Origin: Siphonodentalium dalli | Taxonomy: Eukaryota; Mollusca; Scaphopoda; Gadilida; Siphonodentaliidae | Direction of reading: 5' to 3' | Assembly (NCBI GenBank): GCA_032622095.1 | Contig: CP136067.1 | Span: 94,788,707-94,852,706 of the forward strand | DNA: 64,000 nt | Shown: piece by piece, positions 22,100-32,000 of the stretch | Position numbering within the stretch: the stretch's first letter is position 1 | Layout: each line of letters opens with the position of its first letter | Notes under the pieces: model-generated | Database searches by the model: none | Told to the model about the DNA's origin: nothing | Seen by the model: only the letters and a program-made list of their open reading frames with translations | Made by a program: the position numbers and the translations under genes

Positions 22100-22801
22100 T
22101 TAACATTTCCTTGCCTGGAGCTTCCTGAAATTTTGTGAAAACCCTGTGCCAAACTGCCAATGCAGTCTTTCACATATGCCAGTCTCCCACATGGAGCCTC
22201 ACATATATAAGAGAATACATTGGCCTAACAATATTTGCCTTGACCTTGTATACCGGTGTATTCTATTATATATGCGAGACTCGCTATGTGAGACTCGCAT
22301 ATATAAGAGAATGCACTGACACATGATCTTTAAAGGTACTCAATCCGATTAGATGGTCCCCATAGCATCAGATTTCAACAGCAAAAAAAAAAAATTAAAT
22401 GCCGCTTCAGTTATCATAATTGATTAATTGTCCAAAAATAATGCTAACCACAGTCAACTATTCTATAAAATTTCCAAAAATTGGTTATTTATTTGGACGG
22501 TTTGTCAAATATCTGACACACAAAAGCCACTTTATTTTAGAGTTATCCATCTTCATTCGCAATTTGGTTTGAGACCGTCTTTAGTCGACTTTTTACCAGG
22601 CCAATAAAAAGTAATGGTGGTGAAAAATAATAGATTTCATATATCAATATCTGATCACTCTGAGCTTTGATGTGTGGGTTCTCAACTCAATTCAAATATT
22701 TTTTACCCCTGAAGCCAAAGAAATAGTATTTTGCGATCGTTAATTTAGATTATGCATCTTTAATGCTGCACCACCGCAGCTCCTGTCATGAAAGGGTTAA
22801 A
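22100..22801. mobile_element. Family A MITE split by a family B MITE
   Basis: TTAACATTTCCTTGCCTGGAGC start, two hairpins (22140-22230, 22245-22322), then ATGATC before the insert and TTTAATGCTGCACC after it, ending GTCATGAAAGGGTTAA. The insert (22330-22764) lies exactly in ATCTTTAATGCTG, which is intact in other A copies. The right end lies 61 bp past the NFYA stop codon. Confidence 0.9.
22330..22764. mobile_element. Family B MITE nested in family A (proves TTAA target)
   Basis: TTAAAGGTACTCAATCCGAT at the left. The right end is diverged (AATTTAGATTATGCATCTTTAA). Uninterrupted A copies read ATCTTTAATGCTG; here TTAA is present on both sides of the B insert. So B duplicated TTAA on insertion and is younger than this A copy. 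Confidence 0.85.
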
Positions 22802-22862
22802 GTCTAAACTTAATGCAGTTTAACTGGGGAGCCACCCTGTTTTACTCCGAGTCATTTACTTA

Positions 22863-23003
22863 CTACAGTACCTTCATTTCTATCTTCATTTCGAGCTTCA
22901 CTGGATCCATATCACCGGGTTCATTCTTCACCGAGAAGAAGCGTCCGCCGTCACCCCTCATTCTCTTGATGGCATGAGAATGTCTTGATTCATGTAAATA
23001 TTT
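22863..23003 (-). CDS. NFYA: NFYA coding exon 7: DNA-binding A2 segment and C-terminus
   Basis: Acceptor TTTCTCTTTCTCAG, then KYLHESRHSHAIKRMRGDGG-RFFS. The DNA-contact signature RHxHA...R.RGxGGRF is complete; Ser stands where human has Arg (RHSHA for RHRHA), a position that varies between kingdoms. The tail after RFFS is VKNEPGDMDPVKLEMKIEMK-VL and a TAG. ATGAAG|GTACTG near the end could be a weak donor to a further exon, which would replace the last two residues. I prefer the stop as written. No AATAAA lies close downstream outside repeats. Confidence 0.92.
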   Translation of the reverse strand, partial: KYLHESRHSHAIKRMRGDGGRFFSVKNEPGDMDPVKLEMKIEMKVL

Positions 23004-26000
23004 CTGAGAAAGAGAAAAAGTATTAAATAATAGCTGAAACAGACATGTGGACCCTTTGTGTGTATATATATATTTTTTTTTTAATTGAGCTCCTTGCTCA
23101 AATTAACAAACATTTTTTTTTAAATATATTTTTTTACAAATTTTTTTAGAAAAACTAACGCCGTTATAAGTTCCGACACAGTACCCTGAGTAACCACACC
23201 AAATTTGGTTGAAATCGGTCTAGGGGTCTGGGAGAAAAATCCAAACAGACAGACAGATCCTTCTCTTTTATATTATATTGATTAACCCTTGCATGACTGG
23301 AGCTGTGCTGGTGCAGCATTAAAGATCCTGTGCCAGTGCATTATCTTATATATGCTAGTCTCCCATAGGAAGCCTCGCATATGTAAGAGAATGCACTGGC
23401 TTACACGGTCAAGGTACATATTGTTAGGCCAAAGCATTTTCTTATATATATATAATTGAATTAATGCATTGGCACAGGGTTTTCGCAAACTTTCAGGAAG
23501 CTTCAAGAAGGGTTAAAGACAAATTAATCTTTTTGAATTTAGAGTGACATAATTGTGATTCATTTGAACATTCACACCAGATTTCCCGAGGTTACCTCGA
23601 TATATACAGTAATGCCCTAAATAATCGACTCCTTAACCACAGCAGAATTATGGGTAACTTTTCAGGATTTAGTCGGAAATATGGCTTGTTGCCATTCATC
23701 GATTAGCTCTCAGTGAGAGCTTTCCGATGAATGGCAACAAGCCATATTTCCGACTAAATCCTGAAAAGTTACCCATAATTCTGCTGTGGTTAAGGAGTCG
23801 ATTATTTAGAGCATTACTGTATGGTAAAAGAATACAAACTGACAGAGAAGGTCCTGCCCTAATAAGTTAACAAACAATTCGTTATTTTGGATTTTGCCAA
23901 TTGCATCGAACCTTATTCTAGCCTGGCAATGCTTGAGTCGAAACAATTCAAAATATTAGTATAAAGGTTAATTTAAACGGACCTTTCGTTCTTTTGGGAT
24001 TTTGCCGATTGCTTCGAGCCTAGCTCTTGCCTGTCGACGCTTTAGTATTCTGTGGTACTGTTTAGCATTCACATACAGCGGTTCCTCATCCGCCTGTATA
24101 TCCGCAGTATTCTGGGCTGATGAAGCCTGTGTTACTGTATTTACGGCTGTATTGCCGGCCACAGGAACCATCTGGAATTAAAAGGAACATTAAATGGATA
24201 TGGCTTGTTCAAACTCCATAATTAGACCACTAAAATAAAATATCTGTGTTCTCAGGCAATTAGATCTCAATATTGAGATGAGGGGGGGAGGCTTTTTTTT
24301 TTCTTCATTTTTTGCTCAAAATCAAGAAAACATACTACAAAAAAAAATTATTTTCATTGTTCAAATCCAATATTTATAATAGAAAGTGTTGAAAAACATT
24401 TTTAGCAAGGCTTTTAAAAAGAAAATTTCAGTGATGAGGGAGGTGTCTGAGAACACAATTGTTTTGTATATTTAGCCTTATGTATACATAATTTGGTACA
24501 CAGAAGAGTTCCGAACAAATTTGTTGATATAGTGGTGAAAACAACTGTTTGTTTCTTATAATTTTCGATAAATTTGAGATTGTTTCGACTGTAGACTATG
24601 GGAAGAAAATCTAGAGCTGCGGTCGCTCTGAAACGTTTATGGTACAACATAATTTATGATTAAAATGAAGAAAAAGCAGTGCATGGAGATTATAAATCAT
24701 TTCGTGTTAAGATAACGCAATATACATTTTCTGAAGATTCCGTGTCCGATTCCAGAATCCCAATAAATACAAATGGTTGTTTTTTTTTATTAGGACCCAA
24801 TCGTCATGTTGAAAGTTGTATTTTTTATGACTTCAGTGCATCTTTCTGGGACAAAAAATGCTCGCAGAAAGGTAGTCAAACTATTTATTGACATATTTTG
24901 ATACCATGCGAATATATTATTAAGTGTATCTTGGAGCGCAAACTGTCAAGATTTTAGCAATTAGGGTGACCAGTTTTTCTAATCTCTTGTAAAGCCCATG
25001 TTACTCACAGCTCACAAAATATTTGACAGCACAAATTTGTATTTCTGCAGTGAATTTTGGTGTCAATTATAAAAATAGTGTCTCCCAGGTGGAAGGGTCT
25101 CCATTCAGACAGAGTGAACCACTATCCAGAGTTTAATGTAATTTCTTAGGCATAAAAATTCAATTAGTTTCATTTTGACGAAATCACTCTCACTTTGACA
25201 AATCACTAATCAAGCCTCCACACATGCATTTATGGGAGGCATTAATAATATAAATAATTATTGTGCTTATATAGCACCTATCACCGCGAGGGCCCTAATC
25301 ACTTCACATTATTACTCCAGCTGTTGAGTAATGCCGAGTCTTCTGCATGCTGCCATTTTACAGGCACTACACAGGAGCAGCTTACACTTACTTACCCAAT
25401 AACCAGGTCCCCATTTCTCGTCTAAGCACAGGACATGACCTTGCCCAAGGGTCACAACCTGGCGTGAGATTTGAAATGGCGTGTGGCTCTATGTAGCACA
25501 CACACCGCTTAATCTGGCCAAGCCACTGTTGTGGAGATGATAGTCCACCGGCGGGGTGCGAACTCATGCCGATGCGTTAACACCATTGCAAGTCTGACAC
25601 TCTAACCACGGGGCTACCATAACAGAGAGACGGCATTAACAGTGCCATAGCTGGTTAGAGGTTGTTACAACAGGCCTACGATAGTGTTAATTACTATAGC
25701 GTTAATTTTATTGGATTTTGGTAGCCCCGTGGTTGATGTAGAGTGTCTGACTTATAATGGTTTTAACGCACTGGCATTAGTTTGCGCCCTCCTGTGGACT
25801 ATCATCTTCACAACAGTGGCTTGGTCGGATTAAGCGATGTGTGTGCTGTAGATAGATTTTTAAATTGCTATGATAACCTTATTATATATTTCTCAGTTCT
25901 ATCAGCTCTATCAGGTAGCTATCTTATTTACAGACATTCACTCTGTCATGATCTGCTTTTCAGCTGAAAATTGTCAATTTTAGTCAAAACATTGTTAAAA

Positions 26001-29000
26001 ACTGACATTTTGTTTGTGCATACCAAGGGACAAACCTAATTGATTAACTGTATGAAAAAACTGAAGTACAGACATTTGTTTACTCCAATAAATTCTTGTA
26101 TAAAATGACTCATGGGTCTTATGAGATAATGGCTCAGCATAGATTTGAAGTATAGTATAGTAGGGCTAGCATCACTAAATTCACCATCTGGGGACCTCAT
26201 TCTGCTCAGGCCTCATCTTCTCTGGACAGTTTCTTTATTATAAAATTTCTATAGACTAAGATTCTGTGTCTCTATATCCCCAAATTGGCAGAATACTTAT
26301 TGCATAATCGAGGTTCCCAATGGGTGTACATCACAATATTCACCATTTGGGAACTTCAATCTGAGTCTATGTCTCTCATAGCAGATGAGGTCATGCAGAA
26401 TGAGGTCCGAAGGGGGTGAATTTTGTGATGCTAGCCCACTGGGCGGGATAGCATCACTACATTTACCGTCTTCAGGCCTCATTCTGCAAATGACAGGCAC
26501 ACTCAACTCAGGCTTGATGAGTGCGCACGGTTTTTAATTAAATTATTTATTTCTGGGGAACATGCCAATGAAGCATTTATAATACACCCCTGGATCAGCT
26601 AGCTGTGGGTTTAAGATCAGTTATTATTATTATACCCACACAAATTAGGCCCTATGTTAACCCTTTACCCAACAAACCGGCCAAAACCGGCCAAGTAAAG
26701 CTTCAACAGCCTAAAATATCTTCGGTCTGTCTCAATATAACCATACAAATATGGATATCATTGAAACCGGCTCCTTGACCACATTGTGATAGTTACAGTT
26801 AGCCCTGTGCCAATGCATTCTCTTATATATGCGAGTCGACCATAGGTCGCCTCGCATATATAAGAGAATGCATTGGCCTAAAAAAAATCTGTTTTTAACA
26901 CTTTTTACCATTTTTTCTTACATTCTTTAACAATTTTATAATTTTTAATGTGTTAAGCCAATGCATTCTCTTATATATGCGAGGCGACCTATGGTCGACT
27001 CGCATATATAAGAGAATGCATTGGCACAGGGCCCTTCTGTTGGGTAAAGGGTTAAAACAAGCAATGGAGTACGATTGAAAAGTGGCGTAGGTACATGTAT
27101 GATAATGAGACTTACAGTAATGTCCTAAATAATCGACTACTTAACCACAGCAGAATTATGGGCAATTTTTCATGATTAAGTCGGAAATGGCTTGTTGCAT
27201 TCATCGGAAAGCTCTCAGTGAAGGCATTACTGTAGGGAGCTAAATTCTGGAGAATATTATGTCTCAGTGAAGAAAAATAAATCGACTTGATTGTTTATCT
27301 GTGTTTAATGCCAAGAAAAATATCAATGGAAGCATCCGTCATCCAAAATATGAGCGCGAAGGCATCCGCAATACGACATAACAGACCCCGAATCTGGCAT
27401 CAGAATAGGGGGGGTCGTTACCCTCATAGGCGATGTTGCTAACACTTACCATGACCATACCAGTACTGGAAGGAACGGCTACATATGCCTGATTTTGAGA
27501 TCCACCATTTTGCTGAACAATCTGAGGATTTTGTACAACTTGTGTGTTTTGAACGATTTGAGGAGTCTGAATTATTTGCGGAGCTTGGATCAGCTGCGTG
27601 TTATGTGTGCCTTGAATCAGCTGCGCACTTTGCGAAGCTTGAATCAGCTGTGCATTCTGGGTAGCTTGTATGAGCTGCGCGTTTTGCGTCGCTTGAATCA
27701 GCTGTGAATTCTGATAAATCTGACCGCTCTGTAGTAAGTTAGAGTTCTGTAAGAATTGATTTGTTTGTAAAATCTGTTGATTCTGTAAAAGGTTATCACA
27801 GTTCTGTGCCGTCTGAATACTCGACTGCAGCGACTGAGCGTCGCCATCCGTACTCACAGGCTGTGTCATCGCCGTCGACTGAGTCATTTGATTAGACTGA
27901 TTTATTTGACTAGCTTGCGTCAGCGGACTACTATTTTGAGCCATCTGATTGGCTAACTGGATAGCATTGTCCTGGGAACTCTGAACTATTGTTTGTGGTA
28001 TTTGAATTGTTGGCTGCGACACAACACTCAGCTGCTGATTGGTCGATTGTGGCACAACATTCATTTGATTGGTGGCCTGCGCCACAAGGTTACTGAGTGC
28101 CTGTGATGTCTGATCCTGACCGACGATTACTGGCTTCACATCGCAGGGACTTGATGACGCAGCTGGATGCCCTGTCGAAACTGAAACAGAAAGAGCATGA
28201 AAATTCTAAGAGAGTTAATCATTTAACCCTTCATGACGAGAGCTTCCTGAAATGCCAATGCATTCTCATATATATACAAGTCTCCTATAGGGGGCCTCGC
28301 ATATATAAGAGAATGCATTGGCCTAACAATATTTACGTTGACCTTGAAAGCCAGTGCATGCCCTTGTATATGCAAGGCTCCCTGTGGGAGACTTGCATAT
28401 ATACGAGACTGCACTGGCACACGATCTTTAATGCTGCACCAGCGCAGCTCCCGTCATGAAAGGATTAAAGGCACAGATGGCCTTGGTTGTAGGTTATAAT
28501 TTAGAAATAAAAGTTACCAAATTATGAATTTCCTCAAGAATATACTAATAGCACAGTATAATAATAATATGAATGCGAAATTACCCACAAAACACAGATG
28601 TGAGCCGAGCGTTTGTTTATATTAAGCACAATAAAGAGTGTGCGATTACCAAAACACTCATTACCATGGCGATTACCAAAACACTCATTACCATGGCGAT
28701 TTTTTGGGAGAGTGATACTTTAAAACAAGTAGTTCCAAACAGGGACACAGTATGTCTGTTCATGATTTTTCTCCCAAACCCCTGGACCGATTTCAACGAT
28801 ATGTGGTGGGGTGAGTCGGTGTACCCTGGCAGATGTTATAACGTGGTTAGTTTTTCAAAATTAAAATTTATAATTAAAAATTTAATTTTCATATAAAAAA
28901 AAAATGAGCATAGCAAAACCTAAATTATATGCAGAAGGATTCTATCGATTAGTAAGAAATGATCAGATAATAACGTCGATTGTTGAAAATTTCCTAAGGA

Positions 29001-32000
29001 ATCTACCCGTCAATGAGTATTAGTATATAAAGCATTAAAGGTCCGGAATAAATTACTATTTCTTCGGTTTCAGAAATAAAAGATATTTGTTTTGAGTCAA
29101 TGAAGTCACCTTTCAAAGGTCAGCGCTGATAGATTTTGATTTTTTAAATCTAATTAAATTATATTTTATAAATTTTTAACAAAAACTTTCACTGGATTCT
29201 GTCAAGCTAGCTGGAAATATACTACAGTGGCTGTGTTTGATTATATGACTGCCTGACTCAAGCCCGAGTTAGTGTGCCTGTCGTTTGCAGAATGGCGTCC
29301 CCAGAGGGTGAATTTAGTGATGCTATCCCATATATCGGGCTAGCATCACTAAATCCAACATCTGGGGACCTCATTCTGCTTAGGCCTCATCTTCTCTGTA
29401 AAGTTTCTTTATTATAAAATTTCTATAGAAACTTCTTCACATAGATTCTATTTCTTTTTTAGTTTAGTTTCTCTATATCCCCAAATTGGCAGACAACATA
29501 TTGCATAATCGAGGTTCCCAATGAGTGTACATCACAATATTCACCATTTGGGAACTTCAATCTGAGTCTATGTCTCCCATAGCAGATGTGGCCATGCAGA
29601 ATGAGGTCCCAAGAGGGTGAATTTGGTGATGATAGTCTGCTGCGCGGCATAGCATCACTAAATTCACCATCTGGGGACCTCATTCTGCAAACGACAGGCA
29701 CACTAAACCTGAGTTTGGCGTGACTTGGTGGCTTCTACAGATATGCTACATACCTTGCGTTTGTGTTTGATTATATGACTGCGTACTGAGAGTTTGTACA
29801 CCAGAAACATGATCAGATTTCTCGATTTGTAGCATCTGTTGCTGTTGGGCTGGATTTGTTGGTATTACAATCTGAAACATTTAAATCATCCAAGTTCACT
29901 GTTACAAAACAGCTAGTGACAACATTATAAACAGCTAGTGACAACATTATAAACAGTGAGTGATGAGATTATAAACAGCTAGTGAACACATTATAAACAG
30001 CTAGTGAACACATATGACCAGATTATAAACAGCTAGTGACCACATTATAAACAGCTAGTGACCAGATTATAAACAGCTAGTGACCACATTATAAACAAGA
30101 TAGTGACCACATAACAGCTAGTGGCAACATTATAAACAGCTAGTGACAACATTATAAACAGCTAGTGACCATGTTATAAACAGCTAGTGACAAGATTATG
30201 TATGCAGTCAACATATTTTTGTTGCAGTTATTTTTGCGTATCAAAATTATACAAAGTATGTTCTTCGGCCACTTACATAAGCTCATAAATGCAACAAAAA
30301 ATATGTTGATTGTTTATAATTATGCCCCGGCACATTAATTTCAACATATTAAAAAGAATTATCTCAAATCTGTCTGTTGTAAAAAAATCACAATTTCCAT
30401 TAGTCGAGTATCCAGTTCGAACGATTGGATGAAATTTTATTGGCTAATTTTTCCAAAGAAGAAAATGCGCGATAAAAGAAGTTCAAGGCCGCTCAAGTCA
30501 AAATCGACTTGAAGGTACACTAATGCTCTAATTAATCGACCTCTTAACCAAAGCAGAATTATGGGTAACTTTTCAGGATTTAGTCGGAACCATATTTACG
30601 ACTAAATCCTGAAAAGTTACCCATAATTCTGCTTTGGTTAAGAGGTCGATTACTTAGGGCATTACTGTAAATAAAATGAAATTGATGCAGAGGAACAACT
30701 AACAATTGGGTTAAAAAGTAAAGTCGAATTGGAAAATACAAATTAAATACTATATGAATTTGACGTGAATCCACCTAATCCATTGACATTCTTCAATTGT
30801 ATCATGAATTTGAAATTATGCCTCGGAAAATATAACTTGTAGTTTGCCAATTCGCAGTAGGCTGCTAACCATCTAATTGCATGAAGCCAGTTTTCACCAC
30901 AGCCATGTTATTTAGCAACAATTTGGAGATAAATGATTGTTTGGCATCAAATGAGAGGACAATCACGATTAGCAGATGTTTGGCTTATATCGTATCATCC
31001 CTTAGCTAATATTATGGTATGAAATGACGAAAAAACTTATTTTTATCATTTTTATTCTCTTCCGGGTCACAATTACAATATAAAATGTTCAATCCAGATT
31101 TCAAGACTACAATTAACTATTTTGTAAATAAAAATTAAATACAGATAAAACTGAATATTATTTGTCCATAAAAGGCCAAATAAAGTTGTTTATTTCGATT
31201 ATAAGATCATCGTAATCTCTTAGTTAAAAAGCAATTTTCGGTGACTCGAGGGTGCTAACAATATTTCTCCTTCTTGCTATGCTTTTGGTATGCTCTGAAC
31301 ATTTTCGCATGGATTTCTGTTCCAAAAATAGCCCCTAAAACCGTGGATGAGATAAGAAATTCTAAATAAAATTTATATTAATTGATAGAAACTATTCCAG
31401 ACAGACGTCCTCGATTCATGTCTATTATTTTATACCCTGAAATCTATAGAAACGATCTTTAAAATTATTGTAAATTATTCTAACTAACCTGGTAAGGCAC
31501 GTTGTTGGCCTGCTGATGAACCGCTCCAGTGTTAATCACCTGTAAATAAAAAACTCATCTAAATAACTCAATTCCAAAGAATCTGTCATGAAACAATAAT
31601 TGTCACATAATACCATGTCTTGTACATCCTAATTTCAACTATTATAGTAACATTGAACTATTATATTTAACCCCTTTTTTACTAAATGGATTCTCCCACC
31701 CAGTTATAAAATTCAAAGTAGGAATGGTCTATTATTAATTTGGAGGGGTGCTCAGGAAAAATGAGCAGACGACAGTATGAGAAAAAGATACTATAAATGC
31801 AGACAACATACTGAGTCTATCATAGTCTCGTTGAAATGTCATTTTCGGAGAATGCAGGCTTCCTCCAAAATAAGTTACATCGCGTTACGTAAATCCTTTC
31901 CATTGGACACTTTTATCTTGGAGCTACTAATAGTGACTTCTGTTTTTCGCAATGGGCATGGAACCCCATGGTTCAGAAAATAGAAAATCTACAGAAGGTT

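Noticed and set aside
22860..22875. Donor ATGAAG|GTACTG making exon 7 internal
   Set aside because: The site is weak (GTACTG), the in-frame TAG follows at once, and no further NF-YA-like exon is visible to the left; kept only as a caveat.
25540..25620. Functional tRNA gene
   Set aside because: A- and B-box-like sequences are present, but the acceptor stem does not close and a SINE body and tail follow.
27495..27707. 70-residue Leu/Arg-rich plus-strand frame
   Set aside because: It is the antisense of the NFYA exon 5 Gln-rich repeat.
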